A DNA stretch of 64,000 nt from Rhizobium etli CFN 42 (GCF_000092045.1 NC_007765.1:434001-498000); one strand, 5' to 3'. Positions 35,715-45,073 are shown, counted from the stretch's first letter. A program made the numbers and translations. Notes: generated by a model not told the origin, from the letters alone.

Positions 35715-38665
35715 CGAGCTTCCGTCTTTCCTCCGGCGGCCGCATCGACCGGGCCACGACCCTTGGCTTCAGCTTTGACGGCAAGGCGCTGGAAGGCCAT
35801 CCGGGCGACACGCTCGCCTCGGCGCTGCTTGCCAATGGTATCAAGCTCGTCGGCCGCAGCTTCAAATATCACCGCCCGCGCGGCATTCTGACGGCGGGCG
35901 CGGCCGAACCGAACGCGCTGGTGACGATAGGCAGCGGCGGGCGCACCGAACCGAATACGCGCGCGACGATGATCGAGCTCTACGGGGGGCTGGCGGCAAA
36001 GAGCCAGAACCGCTGGCCGTCGCTCGGTTTCGACGTCGGCGCCGTCAACGGGCTGCTCGCGCCTTTCCTCAGCGCCGGTTTCTACTACAAGACGTTCATG
36101 TGGCCGGCGGCCCTCTGGGAAAAGCTCTACGAGCCGGTGATCCGCAAGGCGGCGGGCCTTGGCCGAGCCTCCTACGAAGCCGATCCCGATGCCTATGAGA
36201 AATGCTGGGCGCATTGCGATCTGCTGGTGATCGGCGCCGGCCCTGCCGGCCTTGCCGCAGCGCTCACTGCCGGCCGTGCCGGCGCCCGCGTCATCCTCGC
36301 CGACGAAGGCTCCGAACTCGGCGGCAGCCTGCTCTCGGACAGCGGCGCCGTCGACGGCGAACCGGCGGACGCTCTTCTCGGCGAGCTGTTGGCCGAACTC
36401 GAAGGACTGGCGAATGTGCGCCGTCTGCCGCGCACGACGGTTTTCGGCTGGTACGACGACAATGTCTTCGGCGCACTCGAACGTGTGCAGAAGCATGTGG
36501 CGATGCCCGATCCGGATCGTCCGGTCGAACGGTTGTGGCGTATCGTCGCCCGGCAGGCGATCCTTGCGACAGGTGCCGAGGAGCGGCCGCTCGTCTTCGG
36601 CGGTAACGATATTCCCGGCGTGATGATGGCAGGGGCCATGCGCAGCTATCTCAACCGGCAGGCGGTCGCGCCGGGCCAAAGCACGGTGATCTTTACCACC
36701 AACGATACCGGATATGACACCGCCGCCGACCTTGAAGCCGCCAGCCTTCGAGTTGCGGCGATCGTCGACAGCCGCGCCGATGGCGGCAAGAGCTGGCAGG
36801 GCCGCGCCGAGGTACTGAAGGGCGCCCGGGTGATCGACGCGTTCGGCGGCAAGCGCCTGCGCGGCGTCAGCGTCGGGACCGAAGACGGTGTTCGCCGGAT
36901 TGAGGCGGATGCGCTTGCTATGTCGGGCGGCTGGAGCCCAATCATCCATCTTGCCTGCCATCGCGGCGGCAAGCCGCACTGGTCGCACGAGACTGCAGCG
37001 TTTCTGGCGCCGGCTGCGCAGGATGGTCTTGCCATTACCGGCTCGGCTGCCGGCCTTGCGCAGACTGCAGCCTGCCTCGGCGACGGGGCGGGAAAGGCTG
37101 CCGCGGCATTGAAGGCAATCGGCCTTGCAGCGGAACCGGCCTTTGCCTCAGCCACCGAGACGGCTCAGCGCACGAAGCCGCTCTGGTCGGTCAAAGGCTC
37201 GAAGGGCAAGGCTTTCGTCGATTACCAGAACGACGTGCATCTCAAAGATCTCGGTCTTGCCATGCGCGAGGGCTACGGCCATGTCGAGCTTGCCAAGCGT
37301 TATACGACGAGCGGCATGGCGACCGACCAGGGCAAGCTTTCCAACATCAACGCCATCGGCATTCTGGCCGAAGCGCGCGGCGTTTCGCCGGCGGAGGTGG
37401 GAACGACGACCTTCCGGCCCTTCTATACGCCGGTCTCCTTCGGCGCCTTGACCGGGGCATCGCGCGGCAAGGATTTCCAGCCGGCGCGCAAATCGCCGCT
37501 GCATGGCTGGGCTGAGAAGAACGGCGCGGTCTTCGTCGAAACCGGCCTCTGGTATCGCTCCTCCTGGTTTCCGCGCGCGGGCGAGGCGACGTGGCGCGAC
37601 AGCGTCGACCGCGAAGTGCTGAATATCCGCAAAAATGCCGGCCTCTGCGACGTCTCCACCCTCGGCAAGATTGAAATCTTCGGCCGCGATGCCGCGACCT
37701 TCCTCGACCGGGTCTATTGCAACGGCTTCGCCAAGCTTGCCGTCGGCAAGGCGCGTTATGGCATCATGCTGCGCGAGGACGGCTTCATCTATGACGACGG
37801 CACCACCAGCCGCTTCAGCGACGAGCATTTCTTCATGACGACGACGACGGCGCTTGCCGCCGGCGTACTCACCCATCTCGAATTCTGCGCCCAGACGCTG
37901 TGGCCGGAACTCGACGTCTGCTTCGCCTCCTCGACCGACCAATGGGCGCAGATGGCCGTTGCCGGGCCGAAGTCCCGGGCCATCCTCGCCGAGATCGTCG
38001 ACGAGGATATCTCCGATGCCGCCTTCCCCTTCATGAGCGCCCGCGAGATTTCGCTGTTCGGCGGCCGTCTCGAAGGCCGGCTGTTCCGCATCTCCTTCTC
38101 CGGCGAACGCGCCTACGAGCTGGCGGTGCCGGCCGGCTACGGCGAAAGCGTTGCCGACGCCATCATGGCCGCCGGCGAAAAACACGGCATCTGCGCCTAC
38201 GGCGCCGAAGCGCTCGGCGTCCTGCGCATCGAGAAGGGCCATGTCACCCACGCCGAGATCAACGGCACGGTCACACCGGGCGATCTCGGCTTCGGCCGTA
38301 TGGTCTCGACCACCAAGCTGGATTTCATCGGTAAGGCGATGCTCGCCCGTGAGGGCCTGCAGGATCCCGAGCGTCCGCGTCTTGTCGGCGTCATGCCGCT
38401 CAATCCGGCAAGCAGCTTCCGCACCGGTTCGCATATTCTTGCCGAGGGCGCTGCGGCGACGCTTGAAAACGATCAGGGCTATGTTACGTCGAGTGCCTTT
38501 TCGCCGACGCTCGGCCATAAGATCGGTCTGGCGCTCGTCCGGCGCGGGCCGGAGCGCATCGGTGAGAAGGTGACGGTCTGGAACGGGCTGCACAATGAAT
38601 ACACTGATGCGGTGCTCTGCCAGCCCGTCTTCATCGATCCCGAAAACGAGAAGCTTCATGCCTGA
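35711..38665 (+). CDS. soxA: sarcosine oxidase alpha-type subunit (SoxA; MgdC)
   Basis: The product is 984 aa, the normal size. In order: a ferredoxin-like N-terminal domain (about 15-100, GDTLASALLANGIKLVGRSF, then YHRPRGI), a disulfide-reductase-like NAD domain with LLVIGAGPAGLAAALTAGRAG (about 170-190), a second Rossmann segment, and a GcvT-like C-terminal half (about 600-975) that binds tetrahydrofolate. The enzyme demethylates an N-methyl amino acid and channels the carbon to THF inside the complex. It has overlapping stops and starts with soxD and soxG. Confidence 0.93.
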   Translation: MTSFRLSSGGRIDRATTLGFSFDGKALEGHPGDTLASALLANGIKLVGRSFKYHRPRGILTAGAAEPNALVTIGSGGRTEPNTRATMIELYGGLAAKSQNRWPSLGFDVGAVNGLLAPFLSAGFYYKTFMWPAALWEKLYEPVIRKAAGLGRASYEADPDAYEKCWAHCDLLVIGAGPAGLAAALTAGRAGARVILADEGSELGGSLLSDSGAVDGEPADALLGELLAELEGLANVRRLPRTTVFGWYDDNVFGALERVQKHVAMPDPDRPVERLWRIVARQAILATGAEERPLVFGGNDIPGVMMAGAMRSYLNRQAVAPGQSTVIFTTNDTGYDTAADLEAASLRVAAIVDSRADGGKSWQGRAEVLKGARVIDAFGGKRLRGVSVGTEDGVRRIEADALAMSGGWSPIIHLACHRGGKPHWSHETAAFLAPAAQDGLAITGSAAGLAQTAACLGDGAGKAAAALKAIGLAAEPAFASATETAQRTKPLWSVKGSKGKAFVDYQNDVHLKDLGLAMREGYGHVELAKRYTTSGMATDQGKLSNINAIGILAEARGVSPAEVGTTTFRPFYTPVSFGALTGASRGKDFQPARKSPLHGWAEKNGAVFVETGLWYRSSWFPRAGEATWRDSVDREVLNIRKNAGLCDVSTLGKIEIFGRDAATFLDRVYCNGFAKLAVGKARYGIMLREDGFIYDDGTTSRFSDEHFFMTTTTALAAGVLTHLEFCAQTLWPELDVCFASSTDQWAQMAVAGPKSRAILAEIVDEDISDAAFPFMSAREISLFGGRLEGRLFRISFSGERAYELAVPAGYGESVADAIMAAGEKHGICAYGAEALGVLRIEKGHVTHAEINGTVTPGDLGFGRMVSTTKLDFIGKAMLAREGLQDPERPRLVGVMPLNPASSFRTGSHILAEGAAATLENDQGYVTSSAFSPTLGHKIGLALVRRGPERIGEKVTVWNGLHNEYTDAVLCQPVFIDPENEKLHA

Positions 38666-39203
38666 TCTTCCCCAGCACAAACCGGTTCTCGCCGGGACGG
38701 CACATAACGTAACGGGACCCGGCCTCCGGCTGGAAGCCTTGCCGGAGGGCCATCTGCTGCATGTGCTCGGTGAAATCGAGCCGGCGGCGCTCGCCGCTGA
38801 ACTGACGAAGGCGGGCTTTGCGGAAAGCTCGATCCGTCAGGCCGGTTTCCGGCAATGGTTCGTCGCCGGCGATGAGCCGCTTGCCCCCGCAGGTCTTAAC
38901 GCTCTTACGGCAGCGCTCGCAGGGAAAGCCTTCGTCACCGACCAGAGCCACGGCCGCATCCGCATCGGCGTGTCCGGCCACTCCTCAAGGCTGCTTCTTT
39001 CCAAAGGTACGGCGGTCGATCTTGACCCCAGCGTCTTTGCGGAAGGCCGCTCTGTGATGACGATGATCGGCCACATCTCCGTGCAGATCGCCCGCACCGG
39101 CGACGACAGTTTCGAACTCACGGTCCTACGCAGCTTCGCCGAAAGCCTCTGGGAAGATCTGCGGCACATGGCGGCGAGCGCCGAAAAAGATAGCGGCGCA
39201 TAA
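38658..39203 (+). CDS. soxG: sarcosine oxidase gamma-type subunit (SoxG; MgdD)
   Basis: The product is 181 aa. The start at 38658 overlaps the soxA stop by eight bases; the frame is open further upstream inside soxA without a start signal. The fold is that of a truncated GcvT domain, with LAGKAFVTDQSHGRIRIGVSG and VMTMIGHISVQIAR typical of SoxG, ending in LRSFAESLWEDLRH. It completes the soxBDAG heterotetramer. SoxG is always the least conserved subunit, as seen here. Confidence 0.9.
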   Translation: MPDLPQHKPVLAGTAHNVTGPGLRLEALPEGHLLHVLGEIEPAALAAELTKAGFAESSIRQAGFRQWFVAGDEPLAPAGLNALTAALAGKAFVTDQSHGRIRIGVSGHSSRLLLSKGTAVDLDPSVFAEGRSVMTMIGHISVQIARTGDDSFELTVLRSFAESLWEDLRHMAASAEKDSGA

Positions 39204-39343
39204 GACCATCATGGACCGGGTAGTTCCCTCGCACGGGTCGCCGCGACGCTTGATCGAATTGTCCGTTTTCTCTCCCCACCGATCCAGAAGGCGTCATCCG
39301 CAACTGCGCGCTCCTGTGATCAATCGGCTAGTCGAAAACCCTG

Positions 39344-39760
39344 TCAGTCAACGACAGTTACACGAGCGGTGATCTCCCAAACGCCGGCCTCCGACTCGCT
39401 TGACTCTCGCAACCTTACTTTATCGGATCCGGTGAACCCGGCGCCGGGCGTGTAGTAAACCACAGCTCCGTCGACCTTGCGGCCATTGCATTTGTAGCGA
39501 GGACTGCTTCGCGCGAAATTCGGAAACACCTTTTCATGGACGATTTGGATCTTTCCGTGTTTGCCGCCGTCCAGAACCTTTAGGCGCGGCAGGGCAGCCG
39601 TCGTGCAGTCAGGATGCACAAATGACGATTGGTAAATGACGGTTCGACTGCCTGAGATGACCGTAGCGGAGGTACTCTCCTTCTCGATCGCCTGAGCTTG
39701 GGCGTGCCCTCCCTCAAGGAGAAGGAGCGCCGAATAAAAAAGTGCGTATCGCACGTTCAT
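39344..39760 (-). CDS. secreted protein, paralogue of the neighbouring lipoprotein
   Basis: The product is 138 aa. A signal peptide (MNVRYALFYSALLLLEGG then HAQAQA, cleavage near residue 23) precedes a domain of about 110 residues. Its pattern is shared with the gene at 39815: HPDC...P...V...KHGKI..V.EKVFPN, YKCNG.KV, YYTPGAGFTGSDKVRLR, then a short beta strand end. Two conserved Cys (in PDC and KCNG) probably form a disulfide. The YYTP.AGFTGSD portion resembles cadherin-like/Ig-like repeat segments of bacterial surface proteins. Function unknown; expected in the periplasm. Base composition is lower in GC than the metabolic genes around it. Confidence 0.65.
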   Translation of the reverse strand: MNVRYALFYSALLLLEGGHAQAQAIEKESTSATVISGSRTVIYQSSFVHPDCTTAALPRLKVLDGGKHGKIQIVHEKVFPNFARSSPRYKCNGRKVDGAVVYYTPGAGFTGSDKVRLRESSESEAGVWEITARVTVVD

Positions 39761-39814
39761 GTGAGGCTCACAGTATGGAGGTTGGATTCTGGGGCGACCG
39801 CCATCACAGCATGG

Positions 39815-40234
39815 CTATTCGACAACGGTAATGTTCAGGACCCCTTCGTCGACGACGCCGTTTTTATAGGACGTGCGAACAACAACTCTGTCCTTACCGA
39901 CAAAGCCTTCGTCAGACGTGTAGTACCCTACCGTGGCGGGTACCTTTGTGCCATTGCACTTTTTATATTCGCCCTTGCCATTGGGGAACGCGAGTTCGCG
40001 CACACTCTCCACCTTGCCGTGCTTCGGCGCCTCACGGATGCGGACCTCGGGCACTGTTCTCATGCTGCAGTCAGGATTGATGAGGAAGGCGACACCCAGC
40101 CTGGTGCGCTCGCCGCTCGCCACACTGATGTTCTTTTCATAGCGCGTCAAACCATCGGGAGTTACTGTCGTGCAACCAGCCAATACTGCATTGAACGACA
40201 TTGCGGTGATCGATAGAAGAAATGCTTTCCTCAT
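39815..40234 (-). CDS. putative lipoprotein, paralogue of the next gene
   Basis: The product is 139 aa from the ATG at 40234 (GAGGG six bases before it; the open frame reaches 40339 without support). The N-terminus MRKAFLLSITAMSFNAVLAGC is a lipoprotein signal with lipobox LAGC. The mature part has NPDCSMRTVPEVRI, APKHGKVESVRELAFPN, KKCNGTKVPATVGYYTSDEGF and VGKDRVVVRTSYK, matching the secreted paralogue 54 bases downstream. The two look like a tandem duplication in which one copy is membrane-anchored and the other free. Function unknown. Confidence 0.65.
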   Translation of the reverse strand: MRKAFLLSITAMSFNAVLAGCTTVTPDGLTRYEKNISVASGERTRLGVAFLINPDCSMRTVPEVRIREAPKHGKVESVRELAFPNGKGEYKKCNGTKVPATVGYYTSDEGFVGKDRVVVRTSYKNGVVDEGVLNITVVE

Positions 40235-40339
40235 TGGACCCTCTGTTGTCATTGTTGATTTGTTGTTTGGGCCGGCCCGCCTAGCTGCTCGACGATGGCT
40301 CCGGTCTGATGATGGTGTCTGGAATTGAAGGGAAAGCAT

Positions 40340-40732
40340 CTAGACAAAACAGTATCTGGCAAAATGGAAAATCTGGAAACGAGAGCGTCATTGCCTGGCT
40401 GCAATTAAAGATGACTTAAATCCAAGTTTGGGCTCTTAAACAATTATCGCCGCTGAACAAGGGGCTGGCGCAAAATACCTTTGGAAAGTTGCAATTTCCA
40501 GTACGGTTGCATGATCTCGTGCGGGCGCAAAAGAGCTATTGCAAAACAATCACTTTCCCGGATGGCACGGAGGGATCGAAGACCATCGGCCTGATTGTCG
40601 CAGAGCTGGATAATCTCGAGACCATACACGCGGCCTGCGCAAGCATCATGCCGCCGGTGATGCGGTGCGTGCGAGGTCGTGCGACGGCTTGGACCGGTTC
40701 CGAATGCCCTCAAAACCGGATCAAACCTTTGT
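40340..40732. other. gene-poor stretch without a supported gene
   Basis: About 390 bases between the lipoprotein gene and the fuconate dehydratase gene. Two overlapping 89-codon frames on opposite strands exist (40489-40758 plus, starting with TTG; 40444-40713 minus), but neither has a binding site or a recognisable family. The plus-strand frame has a protein-like middle (DLVRAQKSYCKTITFPDG), so a decayed gene fragment is possible. I call no gene. Confidence 0.4.
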
Positions 40733-42010
40733 TTAGCTCCGGAACGTATATTCGCTGATCGAAGTTGGCTTCATCTCGATAGAAAAGCCCGGCAGGGTGG
40801 GCGGCATATAGGCGGCGTTCTCGATCCGGCAGGGATCGAGGAAATGTTCGTGCAGGTGATCGACATACTCGATGACGCGGCCTTCCTTGGTGCCCGATAC
40901 CGCGACATAGTCGATCATCGACAGATGCTGCACATATTCGCAGAGGCCGACGCCGCCGGCATGCGGCCAGACCGGCAAACCGAACTTGGCGGCGATCAGC
41001 AGGACGGAGAGGACCTCGTTCAGCCCGCCCATGCGGCAGGAATCGATCTGGACAATGTCGATCGCGCCTTCGGCAATGAACTGCTTGAACATGACGCGGT
41101 TCTGGCACATCTCGCCGGTCGCGACCTTCACCGGGCTGATTGCCTGGCGGATCTTGCGGTGGCCGGCGATGTCGTCGGGGCTTGTGGGCTCCTCGATGAA
41201 GAAGGGCTTGGCGAAAGCAAGCGCCTTGACCCAGTCGATCGCCTGACCGACATCCCAGACCTGGTTGGCGTCGATCATCAGGTAACGATCGGGACCGATC
41301 ACTTCGCGGGCGATTCTCAGACGGCGGATATCGTCTTGAAGATCGCGCCCGACCTTCATCTTGATATGGTTGAAGCCGGAATCGATCGCCTCCTGGCAGA
41401 GCCGACGCAATTTCTCGTCCTCGTAACCCAGCCAACCGGCCGAGGTTGTGTAGCAGGCGTAACCCTCCTTTTCGAGGATGGCGATCCGTTGCGCCTTGCC
41501 GGCTTCAGCCTTCTTGAGGATAGCGACCGCTTCATCGCGCGTCAGCACGTCGGTGAGGTAGCGGTAGTCGACAATATCGGCGATTTCTTCCGGCGACATA
41601 TCGGCGACGAGCCGCCAGACCGGCTTGCCAGCCTGTTTGGCGAGCAGATCCCAGACGGCGTTGACGACCGCACCGGTCGCCAGGTGCATGGCACCCTTTT
41701 CCGGGCCGATCCAGCGTAACTGGCTGTCGCTCGTCAGATGCCGCCAGAACTTACCGGGATGGGCAAGCACGTCGCCGAGATCGGCGCCGACGACGAGGTG
41801 GCGCATCGCCTCGATCGCCATGCAGCAAATGTCATTGCCGCGGCCGATGGTGAAGGTCAGGCCATGGCCGGCAAGGCCTGGAACATCCGTGGCGAGAATG
41901 ACATAGGCGGCCGAATAGTCGGGATCGGGGTTCATCGCGTCGGATCCATCCAGGCTTTGCGAGGTGGGAAAGCGGAGATCGAAGACGCGAAGGTCGGTGA
42001 TGCGGGTCAT
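40733..42010 (-). CDS. fucD: L-fuconate dehydratase (enolase superfamily)
   Basis: The product is 425 aa. Enolase-superfamily (mandelate racemase group) residues are in order: Lys-x-Lys in HIKMKVGRD, metal ligands Asp in [10 protein letters not shown], Glu in [10 protein letters not shown] and Glu in ATGEMCQN, then the His base in [12 protein letters not shown]. The sequence [25 protein letters not shown] is typical of L-fuconate dehydratases. It removes water from L-fuconate to give 2-keto-3-deoxy-L-fuconate. The adjacent SDR and lactonase fit the non-phosphorylated L-fucose route. Confidence 0.88.
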   Translation of the reverse strand: MTRITDLRVFDLRFPTSQSLDGSDAMNPDPDYSAAYVILATDVPGLAGHGLTFTIGRGNDICCMAIEAMRHLVVGADLGDVLAHPGKFWRHLTSDSQLRWIGPEKGAMHLATGAVVNAVWDLLAKQAGKPVWRLVADMSPEEIADIVDYRYLTDVLTRDEAVAILKKAEAGKAQRIAILEKEGYACYTTSAGWLGYEDEKLRRLCQEAIDSGFNHIKMKVGRDLQDDIRRLRIAREVIGPDRYLMIDANQVWDVGQAIDWVKALAFAKPFFIEEPTSPDDIAGHRKIRQAISPVKVATGEMCQNRVMFKQFIAEGAIDIVQIDSCRMGGLNEVLSVLLIAAKFGLPVWPHAGGVGLCEYVQHLSMIDYVAVSGTKEGRVIEYVDHLHEHFLDPCRIENAAYMPPTLPGFSIEMKPTSISEYTFRS

Positions 42011-42088
42011 GGTGTTCCTCCCGATTTATGGGGCCAATTGCGATAGCCGGATCGGCCGGCGGTCTGCCGGCCGCGTCATGAGCGGACG

Positions 42089-42823
42089 TCAGATCGTCCA
42101 GCCGCCGTCGATGGCGATCGCCTGGCCAGACGTGTAGGTAGCGCCGGCGAGATAGACGGCGAGATCGGCGATCTCTTCCGGCGTGCCGAGCCGACCCATC
42201 GGCTGGCGGGCGATGAAGGCGGCGCGGGCCGCATCATAATCGCCCTGGGCGCGCATGCGGTCCTGCAAGGACGGACTTTCCACCGTGCCGGGGCAGATGG
42301 CATTGCAGCGGATGCCTTGAGCAACATAATCGGCGGCGACCGATTTGGTAAGACCGATGACCGCCGCCTTGGTGACACCATAGGCGAAGCGATTCGGCAC
42401 GCCCTTGATGCTGGAGGCGACGGAGGCCATGTTGATGATCGACCCGTCCTTGCGTTCGAGCATGCCGGGCAGCACCGCCCGAATGGTGCGGATCATTGCC
42501 TTGACGTTGAGGTCGAAAGCGAATTCGAGATCGGAATCCGGCATTTCCAGGATCGAGCCGGCATGGACGAAGCCGGCGCAGTTGAACAGCACGTCCACAG
42601 CGCCGATTTCGGCGACGAGCGCCGTGACCGCATCCCCATCGAGCACGTTGAGCTTATGGGTGGAGACGCCGGTTTCCGCGGCAAGGGTCGCCAGCGCATC
42701 GGTGTTGATGTCGGTTGCGTGGACCTTGGCGCCGGCCGCGGCAAAGGCCGCCGCCGTCGCCCGGCCGATGCCCTGGCCGGCCGCGGTGATGAGAACGGTC
42801 TTGCCGGAAAGTCTGTTTGTCAT
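42089..42823 (-). CDS. 2-keto-3-deoxy-L-fuconate dehydrogenase (SDR family)
   Basis: The product is a 244-aa short-chain dehydrogenase. The NAD site is TAAGQGIGRATA (residues about 13-24), with FNCAG for the adenine pocket and the catalytic Tyr/Lys in FAYGVTKAAVIGLTKS. The CNAICPGTVESPSLQDRM segment is shared with Xanthomonas KDF dehydrogenase and with the BDH2/DHRS6 group. It oxidises 2-keto-3-deoxy-L-fuconate after the dehydratase step. It is transcribed toward fucD with 78 bases between them, divergent from the IclR regulator. Confidence 0.82.
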   Translation of the reverse strand: MTNRLSGKTVLITAAGQGIGRATAAAFAAAGAKVHATDINTDALATLAAETGVSTHKLNVLDGDAVTALVAEIGAVDVLFNCAGFVHAGSILEMPDSDLEFAFDLNVKAMIRTIRAVLPGMLERKDGSIINMASVASSIKGVPNRFAYGVTKAAVIGLTKSVAADYVAQGIRCNAICPGTVESPSLQDRMRAQGDYDAARAAFIARQPMGRLGTPEEIADLAVYLAGATYTSGQAIAIDGGWTI

Positions 42824-43007
42824 GTCACGGGCCTCTTCTGGATTGTCTACATGAGACGATGCATGCGGTTATCTTGCCGAAGGCCGAGCAGTGATGGAAT
42901 AGGGCGTCCATCAGAGCCTGCCATTTTCTCTCTTTGCGTTTCGTCCGGTCTGGAGCAAGGCACGAAGCCTCGCCTCGTTTCTGCTGATCAGCTATCTTCA
43001 ATTATGA

Positions 43008-43032
43008 TTTGTCTGTTTATAGACAAACAGAC
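43008..43032. promoter_or_regulatory. nested palindromes upstream of the IclR gene, candidate operator
   Basis: Two overlapping inverted repeats occupy this site: GTCTGTTT (43011-43018) with AAACAGAC (43025-43032), and TTTGTCT (43008-43014) with AGACAAA (43021-43027). It lies 85 bases before the IclR-type start and about 185 bases before the divergent KDF dehydrogenase gene, where an IclR regulator would act on both. Binding is inferred. Confidence 0.55.
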
Positions 43033-43116
43033 GATTGGCCAAGGGTCAAGCGTGAAGTTTTCCTTTTCCGGCCGTGGTTCTGCGGATATGCAGAACAATA
43101 TTCACAGGAGGAAGGA

Positions 43117-43902
43117 ATGGAGATCGACGAATCAGACCGTTACCGCGCTCCTGCCCTCGACAAGGGCCTCGATATCCTGGAGCTGCTCGCCGGCGTCGAC
43201 AGCGGCCTCACCCAGGCGGAGATCGCCAAGCGGCTCGATCGCAGCCCCAATGAATTCTATCGCATGCTCGACCGGCTGGTGCGTCGCGGTTACGTCACCC
43301 GGCTGGATGGCGATCGCTATTCACTGACGCTCAAGCTCTTCGGTCTTGCACAACTGCATGCGCCCGTGCGCCGGCTCGCTTCCTACGCCACGCCGCTGAT
43401 GCGTGAGCTTGCCCAGCGTACGCGCCAGGCCAATCATCTCGCCGTCTTTGACCGCGGCGCCGCCGTTGTCATCGCCCAGCAGGAGGCACCGGACTATTGG
43501 GGCTTCTCGATCCGCATCGGCGCCCATATCAGCCTGTTCGACACCGGTTCGGGACATGTATTGCTCGCCTTCCGCAGCGACGAGGAGCGGGAGATGATGA
43601 TATCGGAACATGCGCGCAACCGCGCCGATATCGACCTTGGCGCCGAATTTTACGATCGTCTCGACCATATCCGCGAGCGCGGCTACGAGATGATGGCAAG
43701 CGCCCAGACATCGGGCGTTTACAATTTGTCGGCGCCGGTTCTCGGGCCGGATCGGCGTTGCATCGCCGCCCTCACCTGCCCCTTTATCGCCCTTGTCAAC
43801 GCGCCGTCCGCCCCCGACATCACCCAGACGATCACGCTGGTGCAGAAGACCGCCGCTCAGCTTTCGCTGCTGGCCGGGGCGGATGTCGTCAATTCCGGCT
43901 GA
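43117..43902 (+). CDS. IclR-family transcriptional regulator
   Basis: The product is 261 aa, starting at 43117 after AGGAGGAAGG; the longer frame from 43009 has no binding site and would run through the operator. The N-terminal winged HTH (LDKGLDILELLAGV, then LTQAEIAKRLDRSPNEFYRM) is followed by an IclR effector domain ending in SAPVLGPDRRCIAALT and CPFIALVN. It is flanked by L-fucose catabolic genes on both sides, so it is probably their regulator, with L-fucose or L-fuconate as effector. Confidence 0.9.
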   Translation: MEIDESDRYRAPALDKGLDILELLAGVDSGLTQAEIAKRLDRSPNEFYRMLDRLVRRGYVTRLDGDRYSLTLKLFGLAQLHAPVRRLASYATPLMRELAQRTRQANHLAVFDRGAAVVIAQQEAPDYWGFSIRIGAHISLFDTGSGHVLLAFRSDEEREMMISEHARNRADIDLGAEFYDRLDHIRERGYEMMASAQTSGVYNLSAPVLGPDRRCIAALTCPFIALVNAPSAPDITQTITLVQKTAAQLSLLAGADVVNSG

Positions 43903-43991
43903 ACAGGTGGGAGGAGCTCGAGAATTTCTATTTGAATAATTCATTCACGAGAAATAGGTTGCGGCAAAGCTCATTCCTGGAGGAGGAACGC

Positions 43992-44828
43992 GTGCTCATC
44001 GACACCCATTTGCACATCATCGACCGGTCGGCGCTTTCCTATCCCTGGCTTTCCGGTGTGCCGGCTCTCGATCATGACTTTCTCTATGAGACCTATGCCG
44101 CCGAGGCGCGGCGCTGCGGCATTACGACGGCGCTGCACATGGAGGTGGACGTCGATCCAGCCGTCATGCAGGCCGAGACCGACCACATTGCCTCTCTCGC
44201 CAAAAGGCCAGGCAACCTGATTGCCGGGGCGATTGTCTCCTGCCGTCCCGAGGAGGAAGGCTTTGCCGCCTATTTCGAGCGGCAGAAGGCCGATCCCTTC
44301 GTCAAGGGATTCCGCCGCGTGCTGCATGTCGTGCCCGACAACGTCTCGGAAGGCGCCCTGTTTCGGGACAACATCCGGCGCATCGGCGGCAGCGGCCTGA
44401 CCTTCGACCTCTGCACATTGCCGCATCAGGCCGGCCGCGTCGCAGCTCTCATCGATCTCGCGCCCGACGTGCAGTTCGTACTCGATCATTGCGGCGTGCC
44501 GGATATCCGCTCCGATGCGTTCCAGCCGTGGAAAGCCGGAATATCGGAGATCGCCCGCCGGCCGAACGTGATCTGCAAGATTTCCGGCGTCGTCGCCTAT
44601 GCGGAGGCGCAGACATGGACAGCGCAGACGCTGACGCCCTATATCGAACATGTCATCGCAAACTTCGGCTGGGATCGTGTCGTCTGGGGCAGCGACTGGC
44701 CGGTCTGCACGCTCGGCGGCGGCCTTTCCACCTGGGTTGCAGCGACCCATGCTCTCATCTCCGGCAGCAGCGAGGCGGAGCGGTCGAAGCTGCTCTTCGC
44801 CAATGCCCAGCGCCTCTGGTCATTGTAA
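43992..44828 (+). CDS. L-fuconolactone hydrolase-like amidohydrolase (COG3618)
   Basis: The product is 278 aa. I start at the GTG at 43992, which follows a perfect AGGAGG; the frame extends 165 codons upstream only as a shadow of the IclR gene. The metal-dependent amidohydrolase fold is shown by IDTHLHIID at the N-terminus, FVLDHCGVP in the middle and VVWGSDWPVC near the end. COG3618 members include L-fucono-1,5-lactonase. With the dehydratase and KDF dehydrogenase it completes lactone hydrolysis in the L-fucose pathway. An L-fucose dehydrogenase and transporter are not in the window. Confidence 0.82.
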   Translation: MLIDTHLHIIDRSALSYPWLSGVPALDHDFLYETYAAEARRCGITTALHMEVDVDPAVMQAETDHIASLAKRPGNLIAGAIVSCRPEEEGFAAYFERQKADPFVKGFRRVLHVVPDNVSEGALFRDNIRRIGGSGLTFDLCTLPHQAGRVAALIDLAPDVQFVLDHCGVPDIRSDAFQPWKAGISEIARRPNVICKISGVVAYAEAQTWTAQTLTPYIEHVIANFGWDRVVWGSDWPVCTLGGGLSTWVAATHALISGSSEAERSKLLFANAQRLWSL

Positions 44829-45038
44829 CCTTTTGTTTACGCCGTCCAGATCCTTTGGCTGGAAGGTCCGCCGCAAACTAGCATGCTCGGCACCCTGAAA
44901 TCGGATGATGTACCCCCCAAAAGTGCTACTTTGGCATGTTTTTTGCTGCTGCTAATATGAGGCGATGCAATGTTTCGGTTTGGGACGACTTACAGCCAAA
45001 CAATTGCTAGCTTTGTGTGTCTCAGTTACAAGTTGTCA

Positions 45039-45073
45039 GACACGGATATGGCGAATAACCTCATGTCCGTGTC
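45039..45073 (+). promoter_or_regulatory. inverted repeat just before the XRE regulator's ribosome binding site
   Basis: GACACGGA (45039-45046) and TCCGTGTC (45066-45073) form an 8-bp perfect stem with a 19-base loop, ending four bases before AGGAGGG (45077-45083). It could be an autoregulatory operator for the encoded HTH protein or an mRNA hairpin that affects translation. Confidence 0.45.

Noticed and set aside
40489..40758. 89-codon plus-strand frame with TTG start
   Set aside because: No binding site, no family, and its end runs into the fuconate dehydratase gene; at best a gene remnant.
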